From: Pohlia nutans
Taxonomy: Eukaryota; Streptophyta; Bryopsida; Bryales; Mniaceae
Assembly (NCBI GenBank): GCA_022496805.1
Contig: CM040101.1
Location: 3,102,501 to 3,166,500, forward strand
Direction of reading: 5' to 3'
Length of the DNA stretch: 64,000 nucleotides
Shown: positions 1-11,410 of the stretch, piece by piece
Layout of the letters: each line of letters begins with the position of its first letter
Position numbering within the stretch: the stretch's first letter is position 1
Position numbers and translations under genes: made by a program
The notes under the pieces: generated by a model
The model's database searches: none
Seen by the model: only the letters and a program-made list of their open reading frames with translations
What the model was told of the DNA's origin: nothing

Positions 1-323
1 GAAAAATAATTCATTTTTCTCAATTAAAATGTAATTTATATGAATTTTGAAAGTGAAAAGTCAGTCATACCCCACTTGTGACATATAGGTAGTGTTTTTT
101 CCAACACAAAAGTATCGTGAATTGCATCCTAGACGCCCAATTCCCTCCACCTAGTTTGTAGAAGTGTTTGACAAGTGGTTGGTTTTAGGTTCCTTGGAGA
201 TTACAAGTGACTGGATTTAGGTTCCTTGGTAGGGTTGTTGAGGACACCTACATGACCATAATGGGGGGTGGGTGGTTATGGGTCATTCCACCTTACTTGT
301 CGAATCATGCTAAAGTCAAACTA
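1..323. other. Non-coding flank / PP2C intron
   Basis: No convincing coding exon is visible. The missing N-terminal exons of the downstream PP2C are expected to the left of this window, so this stretch is probably intron or 5' sequence. A partial tandem similarity (GTTCCTTGG twice near 190-225) is the only structure I noticed. Confidence 0.4.
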
Positions 324-630
324 CACTAAAATTGTGATTTAGTGTCCGGGACACTATTTCTCAGCACGGACACTATTTGACTTTTAGAGATAAAGTGTCG
401 TGTATTTAAAATGATAAAAACTTCAAGTAAACCTTTTGGATGTACAGTAGTGTTCCAATGACAAATGACAACTTTGTAATAAACATACTCTTTTAATATA
501 ATAGACATAAGTCATGGGGAAGGAATGTCAACAAGTGGCAAACTCCTATATACTGTAGGAACACTATTTCTCCTCACCTTTGAACAAAGTGTGGTCAAAT
601 CTAGCTAGACACTAAATCACAATTTTAGTG
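324..630. mobile_element. TA-flanked MITE, CACTAAA family, copy 1
   Basis: The left end CACTAAAATTGTGATTTAG at 324 is matched perfectly, as reverse complement, by the right end closing at 630 (at least 23 bp). TA dinucleotides flank both ends (322-323 and 631-632), as expected for Tc1/mariner (Stowaway-like) MITEs. The ends also read CACTA...TAGTG, but no matching 3-bp duplication of the CACTA type is seen. The 307-bp interior has no transposase. The subterminal words CCGGGACACTATTTCTC and GACACTATTTGACTTTT recur in the copies at 4260 and 44320. Confidence 0.8.
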
Positions 631-848
631 TAGCCTAGGTTTGGGTCTGGTTTGACATAAATTAATTCTTATTTGGCAAGAAGTGACTGTCACCTTGTGG
701 TTGTGCTAAACCTCAACAAAGTGTTGGAATCCTACGAACCTTGCAAAAAATTTCCAATTACCAAAATCAGATATTGCCTTAGACTGTGTGGCAGTCCATG
801 TCCAAAGTGTGGAGGAATTGGCCTCATGTTGGGATTTTTTGACTGTAG

Positions 849-3800
849 GCTGGAAAGCAGCAAAGTGGTGGAGGAGGCAGAGTCTGGTTCCACAGCCACG
901 GTTGTATTCGCTCGCTCTGATCGTCTGGTGCTCGCCTATGTGGGTGATTCCCGTGCGGTACATCTCTCTCTCTCTTTCTTTTCTTCTCCTTGCTCTTCGA
1001 TTCCTCATTGAGCAATTAGAGTTATTTGTAAAGTCCCTCAAAACCCTGCTTTTTGACCTGTATTTTGGAAAGGACAGGATCGGCATGATCTCACTGTAGA
1101 CCCAGAATAGAACACTGGATAGATTGAAATTTTTGTTCATAAACATTTGGAGGGAGGGAGAAGAATTGGGTAGTGGGGTGGGACCGTGAGGAGGAGTGGT
1201 GTCAGATTGATGACGACCAACTCTGGTACCAGCTCTGGTCCATGAAAAAAGGAGGACAAAAGACCGGATGCCTTTACAAATAACTCTATTGTACGGTTAA
1301 AGTGGCAAGCCTGTGCTTGCTATTACTGCAAATAGGGCAAGAATTCACTGTCATAGGAATGCAGGGGACAAGACAAACATTAGAAGAAAAATTCCAAACT
1401 GTTTTTGGCTGCCAAGATCCTCGGAATGCAACACTGTAAAAGAGGCGGCATAAATGAGAAATGTGTCCTTGCACGCACATTTCTCATTTATGCCGCCCCA
1501 TTGACAGTGTTGCATTGAGGACGCTCTTAGAGCATGCACACCCTTCTCCCTTCCATTCATTCCTTGACCACTCTCGGGGTGCACTGTACTAAACACGTAC
1601 AAGTATACGTGAGTGCACAGAAAGGGTATTAATTCGAACATTGTCGTATTACGTATACATACAATAAACATATTTAGAGTTGAAAATATTTACGTGTACT
1701 TACATTAAACATATATTTAGGACAGAATAGATCTGTATACAAAGGTTTTTAGACATATAACCCCTCGTATACATGGGGGTTTTTAGAGGGGGTCGTGAAC
1801 GCACTTGGTTTCTCAAACATAATGTAGAATGCACCCCCCGAGTGACCACTCCAAGATTTGGTGTTAGAAGCTATCGCCACACTCTTCAACTGTTATAATC
1901 ACCCTCTAAATAGAGCATGAACCAATCACAATAATTGCACACGGGTAATCATTAATGTCCATCAATCTAGGATACCGAGCCCTTCCTTGAATTAGCTATA
2001 GAGGACTATAGAGGGACTATTGAGGCATCACTATATGTGGTTCATATTTTGTGGCTCTCTCACTTGTCCTGCAGAAACAACATTAAATACAAGCATATAA
2101 TTCATCCAGTTTCTAGAGTCAAGGGCTCATGTAGTCGTAGGGTGCGCATGCTCTTAGTTCCTATGTTCACCATTGCACAATCCTTGGTTTTAGATGTACA
2201 ATATTACAAAAAAATCACCATGTTGGCATATACTCTGAATCTTGACTTTTCAACACATGGATGGTCAATTACTTGGGAACTGAATGGAAATCCTGGATTA
2301 ATCGACAAAACTTCTTCTCTGAGGAAATTTGCAGAATATTCTATAATCCATAGATTTCGCCTTCAACGTAAAAGATGGAATATCCCTCCTCTTATGCATG
2401 GGGAGAGAGTTTAATGAAAGTGATCAGTAGCAGATTTGTTGTGGGAGACAAATGGACCTTGCTAGAACTGAATGAGCATGGGGTGCAGGTTTTAAGCAGG
2501 AATGGCAAAGCGCAGGACCTCACATCGGATCACCGACCGTTTGGACGCGACAAGAAGTCTTTCTTAGAAGTCAAGAGAATCCAAGAAGCAGGAGGGTGGG
2601 TGCGTATTAGGAAATTATAGTAAATGTGTGTCTCTGTTAAAATGTAATAGTTTTTTATTACAACTACTGGTATTACTAGCTATGTTTTGAAGTAAGCCAG
2701 CCAGCCAGCCAGGTAATAACACTGCATGAAATTCGAGTTTTACAATTACTACTAAGCTTGAATCCCAACTGTGCAGGTGAGCCACGGTCGAGTGTGTGGA
2801 ATGCTCTCTGTCTCACGCGCCTTTGGTGACATCCCTTTCAAAACTCGAAAGCAACAGTATGTCAATCTCACCTAGAAAAGCTCACTCTTGTATGATCCCA
2901 ATCTATCCCAACTTTTCTTGTGTCAAAACTTTCGTGTAAATGAACAAGAACTGTATAATAACTGTGAGGCTTGTCCCAGTTTTCTTTATATTTGTAACAA
3001 CTTTTGTTATTGGAGTAGCATAAATGTGTATGCAATATATACTAGATGACAATATATGTTGTATTAGGGTGGTACGTTGCTCGCAAAATTAGATTTTCCT
3101 TAGCTTAGTCAGTGTGAAAATGAATGTTTTGAACCATCCTAAAATGAGCAATGCGAAAGGGAGTGGACTTTGAAGGAGTCTAAATCGTCGGGTAGTCTTG
3201 GAACCAAGGTAGAATGTCTTGAAAAAGTTAATACACCCAAAACCAATGTGTAGATTGACTCATAATGGTTAACAACCAAACTCAATGCCACTTGTGTGTC
3301 AACTTGTAAAATTTGGGTTGATTTGTGGAATCATATGTTCACAGATTTGGAATAATCTAGTTATCAGTTGTGGGTGATGACTAACTTCTCGCTTTGAAAA
3401 TTTATATAAAATTATGAAAAAAATTGCATTCTTCATGATTTCTATTTTCCTATGAAGGAAAAATACTAGTTGCCTTCTACTCCTATCGCATGTAGGCGAG
3501 AAAGCTTAAGTTATCCATTTCAGGACATATTCTACCTTAATCACATGGGACATGTGTCATGGCAGGATGTTGGACAGTGGAATTGCTGAAAGACGCTGGA
3601 CTAAGAGTTTTGCCAACGGGTGAGAATGTTGAATATAGTCGTCCCTCTCTATTATGACATGTTTGGAAAGCCCTAATTACAAAGTGGCAGGCATGGATTA
3701 GTCACAAAAATGACTTGTCAATATCGGCATATAATGGAGTGTCATATTATGGAGGGTAGACTGTAGTGCAGATGTTTCCTGAGACGGCGGGCATTGAATG

Positions 3801-5445
3801 AGAGCACTGACCTGGCTGTGTGTCTCTGTGAGCAGGAGAGACCTTCGTGGGGAGTGGCTGATTGCTGCGCCAGACACGAGTTCTATGTTGGTGAATGAGG
3901 AAGCTGAATTCCTTATTCTAGCTTCCGATGGCCTTTGGGATTCTCTGAAGAGGTAACCACATATAATAATTTCAATGAAGGAAAAACTATGTACCAGGGT
4001 TAGTTTCGACATAGATTAATTATTTTTTGTCAAAAAGTGCCACATGTCGTCTTGTGATCAGTTTAAGGTGACGTGGACCTCTCAGAATCCGATGTGGAAA
4101 TTTAATTTCGACACCAGGGTGCCGAAAGTAGCAATTCATTTTTGAACTAAAAGAAGTATGTTTTGAAAGTTACTATAAACCTCCAAACTGAACTTTCTAT
4201 TTTAGCTGGGGCACTTAAGGGATCAATTATAAATGCTGATACAATTTCTTCCTTAGCTACACCAAAGTTGTGGTTTAGTGTCCGGGACACTATTTCTCAA
4301 CACGGACACTATTTGACTTTTTGGAGATAATAGTGTCCCTTTAAAAATAAAAAAAATATTATAAATTTCAAAATGATAAAAGAATTCAAGTAAACCTCCT
4401 AGATGTAGTGTTTAATTGGCAAACAACAACTTTATAATAAATATGGCATGCCAGCTCATGTCACTCTCATCACTTGGAAGGAACATGATACTCTTAGTGG
4501 AAATGGGAATGACAAGTAATAGACCTCTATGTATTGTAGGGACACTATTTCTTCTCACCTTTCAACGAACTGTGGTAAAAGACATCAGTTCTTGTGAGAC
4601 ACTAAAAATCACAATTTTAGTGTAGTAGTTGCTTCTGGAACCCCTGTTGATGAAGCTCCCTTGTGTTGCATGAGCAGTGCTGAGGCTGTAGATTTCGTCA
4701 GAAAGCGCTTGAAGCAGCATGGCGATGTACAGCGCGCGTCAGAAGAAGTTGCACAGGAAGCTCTGGTCTGTTGCATACTCTTGAACACTACAGATATTCT
4801 GCGAAGGATGTTGAGTCTCTAAAGGGAAACAGAGTTTAATAAATCACTTATATTTTGTAGGAGATCTTAAATGATTTGCATTGTGTACTCTGTTGCAGAA
4901 TCGGGGCGGACAAGACAATGTTAGTGTGATCATCGTTGACTTCGGGTGCTTTACTCTCACTTCGACCCCTTTTCCATTTCCTGCTATGCAACTTCTTTGT
5001 TATTGACCCAAGGATTCATAGTTTTAAAATGTCAAATTCAATCGATCATATTGTGAAAAATATAATTCAGATAGGACCGGATATTTCTGAATCAGTGAAG
5101 AACATTGCATATGTTGATCAAAAGACAACTAAGTTTGAATAAAAGGAAGTATACATAGGACGTATTCAAAACTGCTATAAAAAAACATGAGGTCCAATTT
5201 GGGCTTGGTCCTTTAAGGGTTAACTCAACGTTTAATAACTCTTGGTGAACTATCTAAGCTCTAAGAATTAAAAGTGCTTGCATTGAACTTACTTGCCTTC
5301 ATTATAACTTGGAGACTGGGATTGTAAAGATTTTACTTTAACTTGCTACTGATTGCAGAGATCCATCAGTGAGCTGATTGTGTGTGATGTTTGCAGTCGA
5401 ATACAGGTAGAAGGTGATCAAGAGCCAGGCTGGAAGTTCTGGTAA
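849..5445 (+). CDS. PPH1/TAP38-like PP2C phosphatase, C-terminal exons
   Basis: Eight exons join in phase: 849-957, 2489-2599, 2777-2856, 3566-3619, 3836-3952, 4678-4765, 4899-4945 and 5397-5445 (about 218 residues). If the last intron is retained, translation stops at 5006. The product is a PPM-type Ser/Thr phosphatase. Visible motifs in order are ESGSTATVVF, VGDSRAV, LTSDHRPFG, EVKRIQEAGGWV, GRVCGMLSVSRAFGD, ILASDGLWDSLK and GGQDNVSVIIVDFG. The wording and intron phases resemble plant PPH1/TAP38, which dephosphorylates LHCII antenna proteins in chloroplasts and reverses state transitions. The exons with the transit peptide and the first metal-binding Asp (DGH) would lie left of the window. 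The C-terminal hydrophobic helix known in the Arabidopsis protein is not evident; this model ends in GDQEPGWKFW. The last donor (GTGCTT) is weak. Introns hold several MITEs. Confidence 0.88.
1418..1530. repeat. Hairpin with perfect 22-bp stem
   Basis: GGCGGCATAAATGAGAAATG... at 1444-1465 is exactly complementary to 1476-1497, with a 10-base loop. The pairing continues imperfectly outward: ATGCAACACTGT near 1427 pairs with its complement near 1506. The total length is about 110 bp, inside PP2C intron 1. It could be a foldback MITE or a precursor-type hairpin RNA; the sequence alone does not decide. Confidence 0.7.
1574..1842. mobile_element. Mutator-like MITE with 9-bp target duplication
   Basis: The element starts TCGGGGTGCAC and ends GTGC-type inverted sequence GCACCCCCCGAG. 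It is flanked by an exact 9-bp direct repeat TGACCACTC at 1565-1573 and 1843-1851. A 9-bp duplication is typical of Mutator-like elements. There is no coding capacity. It lies in PP2C intron 1. Related elements occur at 7295 and 42708, and partial ends occur elsewhere (for example near 34345). Confidence 0.78.
4260..4622. mobile_element. TA-flanked MITE, CACTAAA family, copy 2
   Basis: It shares ends and interior words (GTGTCCGGGACACTATTTC) with the element at 324. The left terminal repeat has diverged (CACCAAAGTTGTGGTTTAG); the right end is CACAATTTTAGTG. TA dinucleotides flank both ends (4258-4259, 4623-4624). It is inserted in the PP2C intron between the exons ending at 3952 and starting at 4678. 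Confidence 0.75.
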
Positions 5446-7294
5446 CAAATGGGGACTGAATGGAGTCGGTATACTAAATGTACAATGTTTCTTAAACTAG
5501 TAATTATGCAGTCATTGCGAATTGTGTAGAAAGGCATCTGCCTGTGCCATAACCATTCCATTTCTCCCTGAGATGAGGTTAGAACCATGCAGTCCTTAAC
5601 TGGCACTTGGACTGCACAAAATGGCTTGTAAATTCACGATTTTTTTTACCAGCGACATCATATCCAAATTCCTGTCATTGTGAATATTTTACCTCTAGAA
5701 ATGTCACATCAAAGTGAAGGACAATTGATCGTCATGAAGTATGCGTTCCTTTGAGAGACACAAGTTTGTCTTTGCAATTAACAGTTTTTCATAACTAAAA
5801 GATGTTGAAACTGGTGCAAAGAGTTTGTTGGTCTTTCTCTCCTTTGAGAGAGGGATAGTTTGTCTGTGCAATCGAGTCTTTCATAATTGAGAGATGTTGA
5901 GACTGGTGCAAAGAGTTTGTTGACCTTCATGTCCTTTGAAAGAGAGACAACCCCTTTTGATGTTAGAGAATCTGATTGGTCTTCTTGGTCTAAGTTGTCC
6001 ATTCTGCCGTGTCACACAAAAGCCCCATGTAAAAATTCTACCAACACATTGCACTGCAATTTGTGTCCTTGTTTGCAAGGATGACCACAACTTTCATTGT
6101 TACTCGTGTATGTACAAGAATTTGCAACTACTGCAATCAGACTCTTCAGCAACAAATATTTCAATTTAAGTACATGCAGAACTTGAGTCATCAACTTCAC
6201 GTATCAGAAAACTAATCTAAAAGCAAGGTATGTTCACAGTTGTCAAAGAATGAGATGGAACTATCTTCAGTCTAGTGCGTAAGATTTTCTTCACTGGAAA
6301 AGTCAAAGAGAAAAAGACCATTAAATAATTGAGATCACCCTAAACAAGTAAATCAAGCAAGGGTAAAAATCACTAAGAACATCATAACCGGTTTACACAG
6401 TGTTTTGCCGGCGTGTCAGTTTAGCACTGGTTGTGAGCAGGGGCCTTAATTTTTAATAAGAAAAAACAATTATGGAAAAAAGCAAAACGATTATGAAAAA
6501 GCAGATTCAAAAAAATGAGGCCAACAACGACCACCACTTGCTTAAATCGAACGTATGTAAAACAAACAACGACATCTACAACTACAGAAAGATGACAAGT
6601 GGCACACATTGCATGGATCCATCCATGCGGAAGAATTCATGAAGAGAATCAGAATGAAGAAAGAAATTAGCATCCATAAAATGAATGTGAATAGAAATTA
6701 ACATCTAAGGAAATAAACAACGCGGCTGCAAAAGAATGCACTATACAATATTGTATTGTATGCTGTCTGTGTAGGTAAACTGATAACTGTACAAGACTCA
6801 GCTCCAAAGAACTAACACTATTGAAAATGTCCTAAGTATTGGTAATTGTAGACAATGTTTCCAAATAATAGAGCAACACCGGAAGATGGCATAGAAGCAG
6901 ATCTTGGTACTGAAGAGAGATTTTGAAAACCAACTTGAGGCTATTGATTTGGTAAGAAAGGAAAATTAGGAACTTTTGGAAACACACCCACGTGTTCTTG
7001 ATTTTGACATGGCGCAACATAATTTTGATGGCCATTGGAATCATTAGCTACAAAAACTACGTGAATTTTGAAACGGACCTTGAAAACCACCATACCGATA
7101 CACATATAGACGATCATGATGAACCTAGCTCCTTGCGAATTTTTGCGAACAATAGTATGGTCTGGATACATCGATGTTCACAAGAAGGGTGCCACATGCT
7201 GTTGTTTACGAAAATGACAAAAAAAGGCAAATTGTTGATGTCTCAATTCAGAAATTTGACGTTGATAAGAATCAACTTGCTCCTTCCACAGCTC
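5446..7294. other. Intergenic, no recognised gene
   Basis: Downstream of the PP2C. It contains a two-unit tandem duplication (5750-5949). Reading frames of 60-77 codons here overlap on both strands and show no family motif. I see no credible exon. Confidence 0.5.
5750..5949. repeat. Two-copy tandem duplication, ~100-bp unit
   Basis: Two adjacent diverged units share CTTTGAGAGA, TTTGTCT(T/G)TGCAAT, TTTTCATAA, GAGATGTTGA and ACTGGTGCAAAGAGTTTGTTG. They look like a simple local duplication with about 15-20% divergence by eye. Confidence 0.6.
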
Positions 7295-7603
7295 CCAGGG
7301 AGTGCACTCTTCAAATACTATAATTATACACGTGCGTCCACGACAAGGGTATTATTTAGAACAAGCACCTACAAAATGTACGTATGGGAGACATACTTCA
7401 ATCGAACGGAAAGTAGATATACATGGGGCTTGGAGTTAAATTCATCATTTTTAGCCCCTATATACATATGGAAATGTATTTTGAGGCTGTGAGATTTGTA
7501 CATATATTGCTTAATTTTAGCAAAAAAAAATGTATAACGGGTGTTTTAATAAGGGGATGCATGCACGTGATTCCTGGCTTTATTGAATAGTGCACTCCTT
7601 GAG
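7295..7603. mobile_element. Mutator-like MITE, decayed
   Basis: The left end CCAGGGAGTGCACTCTTCAA and the reverse complement of the right end (CAAGGAGTGCACTATTCAA) match. Both are followed inward by a CACGTG-type word. The putative 9-bp flanks CCACAGCTC and CCACAACCC differ at two positions, so this is an older insertion. It belongs with the elements at 1574 and 42708. Confidence 0.6.
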
Positions 7604-8025
7604 CCACAACCCAATCTCCTTATTCGCCCTATTCAAAGATTCTCTGAGTTCAGTATTCTCCCTCTTCTCTAGTGCTTGTTAAAATCACGGTCACCGCTAG
7701 AGCTTGAGCCTCTCTAGTCTCCAAAGCAGTCATCCGATTGTACCTCTCTAGACTATTAAGATTCCTATGACCTGTATGGGCAGGGATTGTCTTGAGTGGA
7801 ACCCTTGCTGCTCACATTTTTGTGATACTAGTAACACTGCCGCTCTTGTTTATATAATCTCCCTTCAAAAGACTTACAACCGCTCTAATGTCCTCAAGAA
7901 AATTGCACAATGTTGATTCACCAAGGTCAACACTAGATTTGAACCAATCTCTTTTGGATTCTTGATCAGTGATAAAAAGAGATGTCCAGAAACAAACTCC
8001 TTAGGCATATGATACAAAAGATCGG
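7604..8025. other. Intergenic, no recognised gene
   Basis: There is nothing I can support. The minus strand has short open stretches but no motif and no splice-consistent exon. Confidence 0.4.
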
Positions 8026-8363
8026 CAGGAGACCACATTGTGGTCGCTGATGTGTCGAAATCGCAAATAACGGAAAATTCATGAACAATTGGATTTTGAA
8101 TTGTGATGTTCAGAGTTGGAAACTTATAATATACATCATCTAAAAAACTAAAACTTCAATTTGGAGTTGTGCAACTATCAAAATACCTATGAACAAAACA
8201 TTTGATCATCGTTGAAGACGTCTAGAGTAAAATTTCTCGTCCTTCTAATCAAACGTGGATTTTTGCAATCGATTTTTGACACGGTATATTTAAGGTTATA
8301 CACAAAGGCGTGGAGCATGAAGATGCATGCATCCAAGTTACCGAAGGGCGTGTTAACATATAT

Positions 8364-8430
<67 letters not shown>

Positions 8431-9622
8431 CAATGTATCATAAGGTATCAATTGTCACTGGTAGTGCGGAGAGCAGCAAAGCCCTAGTTCATAATAAAAT
8501 ATTGGTGATGGCATTGGTGAATTTAACCATATGGATGGAATCTCAAATTCAAAATCTACAACTTTCATTTGTATATTAATTCCAAAATACTCTTCCAAAT
8601 AGTACTTTATGTTGATTTTTCTCAAATCGTCAATTCTAGGGACACCTTGGTACGTTTAGGGGTTAAATATTAAAAATTAAATAAGCAGGATAAAATAAAG
8701 TTTGATCCTTTATTTGATTGAAGATATATTGAATACAAGACATTATTTTTGGAACTTTACATTTAGAATCTTGACCATCCAACAACAAATCTTTGACCTT
8801 CCAACGGCAAATCTTTGACCGCTCAGACATTCGTAATAGAAGTGAAGAATGTTTGCACTTGGCAAAACACTTAAACAATTACAAAAATATGGTATTTTGT
8901 AATCAATGATGACCTTTTAGGCCATAGTTAGTTTACTATGATTCAACAAATATAGATTCTACTTTAAAAAAATTTGAATGGTTATAGGGATTGATTTAAT
9001 CCTAAATGACAGAGGGGTCTTAGGCAAAACATAAGTGTGTTATAATATGTGACCTCTTTATCTTTGATGAATTTTGGTCTAATAGAGAAAATGAAAAGCA
9101 TGATGTTTTTAACTTCTATGTTCAATTAAAATTCTAGAAATAATTCTAGACCTTTATATAATGAATTTAAAAGCATTTAACTTCAAAATGTCATCAAAAT
9201 TACAAATTATATTTTTAGAATTTGAAACTTTGTATGATTGGTTAACCCTTAAGCGCCCAAGGAGCCCCGTGGGGCCATGTTTAATCGTTTTTTAGTCAAA
9301 CGCTGATTTTCACCTAGTTCCTAATTTCAAATGAAATTGGTCCCAACTAGGAATGTGTGGGAGTTGTCTTCTACTTTCTAGTCCAATTTACAGTTATTCA
9401 AAATTGTTGAAATTGCGTTTTTTATAGCACTTTAAAGCTTACAGCCCTAAAATTCCAGTATACATTGCAGAAAAGTTTTTCAATCGAATTTTTTTTTATG
9501 TAAGCTCGAGAAGCATGCAGCCTTCACCTTGTTGTTCATCACTATTATTTACATTTTTTCAAAAAAAATTCATACTATTTTAGACATTTTTGTAATGACT
9601 ATGGCTATGACAAGAAAAACCT
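8026..9622. repeat. Duplicated 1.6-kb repeat block, copy 1
   Basis: Nearly identical to 60978-62562; by eye the differences are scattered substitutions, a microsatellite length change and a small indel. The block holds the body and right end (8662, then TTAA) of one TTAA element, a spacer of about 580 bp, and the left part of a second TTAA element starting at 9246 (TTAA at 9242-9245). Here the first element lacks its left terminus and the second is cut off near 9622. There is no coding potential. Confidence 0.85.
8369..8428. repeat. (AT)n microsatellite
   Basis: About 60 bp of uninterrupted AT dinucleotides within the TTAA element. The homologous position near 61329 has only about 20 bp, so the tract has changed length since duplication. 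Confidence 0.95.
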
Positions 9623-9654
9623 TGTGTTGTTAGTGACACTAATGCTTTAATTAG

Positions 9655-9786
9655 GGAACTGCTGGAGTAGCCCTTGGAGGTTTACTTGGAGAAGTGTGGG
9701 CTATGACTAGGCCCATTGAAGATCTGGTTGAGTCCAGAATCGTCATTGTTGGAGCTAGAAAGTATGCTGCCCTCCAACGAATCTGA
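9655..9786 (+). CDS. Orphan coding exon, unknown function
   Basis: An AG acceptor (TTAATTAG) is followed by 43 open codons ending in TGA at 9784. The sequence looks coding: a small-residue hydrophobic run (GVALGGLLGEVW), then ESRIVIVGARKYAALQRI. The IVIVGA stretch resembles the first beta strand of a Rossmann fold. This is noteworthy because an SDR gene lacking that strand starts at 58.2 kb, but a donor at 9761/9762 is in the wrong phase to join it. The exon lies immediately right of the truncated TTAA element. Neighbouring exons were not found. Confidence 0.4.
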   Translation, partial: GTAGVALGGLLGEVWAMTRPIEDLVESRIVIVGARKYAALQRI

Positions 9787-9835
9787 GCCATTTTCTTTGT
9801 CATGATTGATTTGTACAGTTCTTGATCACGCTTAA

Positions 9836-10403
9836 CCCTTAACTACTTGAGCGTCCATTTTTTGGACGATGTACATATTTCATCCATGTTTTCTCATCTG
9901 TCATGAACTTTTTACAATGTGAATTTTTTACTATAGATTTTATGGGAAGTTAGCTTCATGCATCTTTGATCCGATTAAAAAGGGGATGATTTGTAAGAAA
10001 ATTATGCATCATTTCATGTTGCAGTGATTCACCCAAAATTTCGAAGATTTCAGTGTAAAAGTGCTCTTAAAAAAGTCAACTCATAAAATTAAGCACCCAA
10101 ATTATCTCCGAAAATCACTACACTTAGAGTATCATATTTCAACCAGTCACAACAAAATTCCTCTACAAATTGTCAATATATTATTCGTAATCGATTTACA
10201 ATGAATTTTCAATTTTGAGTTTCAAGTTTTAGACAAAAAATATTGGGGATAGCAATCATAGATCTAGCCGTATGGATAGAATTTAAAATTCATAATGTAC
10301 AATTTTTATTCATACATAAGTTCAAAATATCCCTCTTAGTTGCATTCTATAATGCATCTTTGCAAAACTACCAAATTTGGAGAGGGCTCTAAGCATTTAG
10401 GGG
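9836..10403. mobile_element. TTAA-flanked MITE (piggyBac-like), family A
   Basis: TTAA at 9832-9835 is followed by CCCTTAACTACTTGAGCGTCC, and the right end reads AAGCATTTAGGGG then TTAA at 10404-10407. The 568-bp interior includes TTTTTTGGACGATGTACAT and CTCATCTGTCATGAACTTTT. It matches the elements at 38602 and 41091, which lie in the opposite orientation. No ORF. TTAA target duplication with CCC/GGG ends is the piggyBac signature; family assignment is inferred. Confidence 0.75.
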
Positions 10404-10407
10404 TTAA

Positions 10408-11410
10408 GGTTTATATTTAGTTTTGACTCAAAGTTGTCATACTTGCCAAATGATTAGGTAGCACAGAGCCAAATAATCAACTTCCGTTCTTTGTGGATAA
10501 TTTGTTACACAATTGATTCCATACAAAGTCTTGTCTACCGTGCTTGTATTAATCAATAATCATTGCTACATGTGTTCTAGTTGACACTTGTGAACCTTTG
10601 AGCAATTTCTAACACATGTATTTTCTTTGACTCCGCCTTGTACTGTTGGTATAGAGTTTACTAGATAGGATGTGCCAAACATCATGTTCTTTAGTTCTTC
10701 ACATGTTACTAGACCATTAGAGAAAATTTGGGGTCTTTTGTGGCCAGTACTTTTGGCTTGGAAATGAATTAATTCTTTCCAAAAATGGCATATATTGCAC
10801 ATTTATGGTACCTACAGCAAGTTGCAATCAGTTCCGCAAGCCAATCAGAACCCGGAGCCATGGCCGAGTTGGCACCGTGATGGGCCGATGTGGCAACGTC
10901 GTGGGTCCAGTTGGCAACGTACAAGCCAAGGTGGCAACGACCGTGCGTGTCCAACATGTACTTGTGTTGGTAACTGTAATGAGCACCTGCTTAAAATAGA
11001 ATATCGAGCCGAATATTTTATGCAACCCCCTAAGTACTAAAACACGTAAAATACCACAAATAAACCTGGTTTAACTTGCTGTAAACTAGAAACCAGTGTT
11101 TGACATGATGGTACTTGCGTTGTACACAAGGACGGCAGGAGTTCCAACATGGCGGGAGTTCACTAGCATGGCGGGAGTTCCAACGTTGACCTTATTTCCA
11201 CGTGGAGATGCTGCCATTACTATTTGTACGGTTGGTAACAACTCGGATGGTCACCTTGAACTGTTGGCATCCTTTCCCGCTAGATGACCTGGCCATATTG
11301 ACCTTGCGAGTTTAGCTTGTTGCCACCTTTGTGTCATTGTGTGTTTCGAACAGTCACGTGTATTTTCTCAGTGAACATAGTTTTGCTGTAGTTTTGCACG
11401 TGGTTTGCGC
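10408..11410. other. Non-coding, GGCAAC-word-rich leader
   Basis: Upstream of the gene at 11411. Between 10860 and 11200 it repeats (T)TGGCAACG, GGCACCGTG and GGCGGGAGTTC words several times. This begins the TTGCCAAC/GTTTCCAAC-rich territory that extends to about 22.2 kb. I see no supported exon. Confidence 0.45.

Noticed and set aside
324..630. CACTA-superfamily (En/Spm) assignment from the CACTA...TAGTG tips
   Set aside because: Flanks give a TA repeat, not the 3-bp duplication expected of CACTA elements, and all four copies behave the same way.
799..822. CPKCGGIG motif, like a DnaJ zinc knuckle, just upstream of the first PP2C exon
   Set aside because: It is in frame with the PP2C exon only by lack of a stop. 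There is one knuckle rather than the usual four, and the PP2C acceptor at 848 removes it.
8187..8579. Overlapping frames with IYIYIY repeats
   Set aside because: Translation of an (AT)n microsatellite inside a transposon copy.
9832..10407. TTAACCCCTAAA ends as interstitial telomere repeats (plant TTTAGGG)
   Set aside because: The motif occurs once per end, in inverted pairs at fixed distance and next to TTAA, so it is a transposon terminus rather than a telomeric array.
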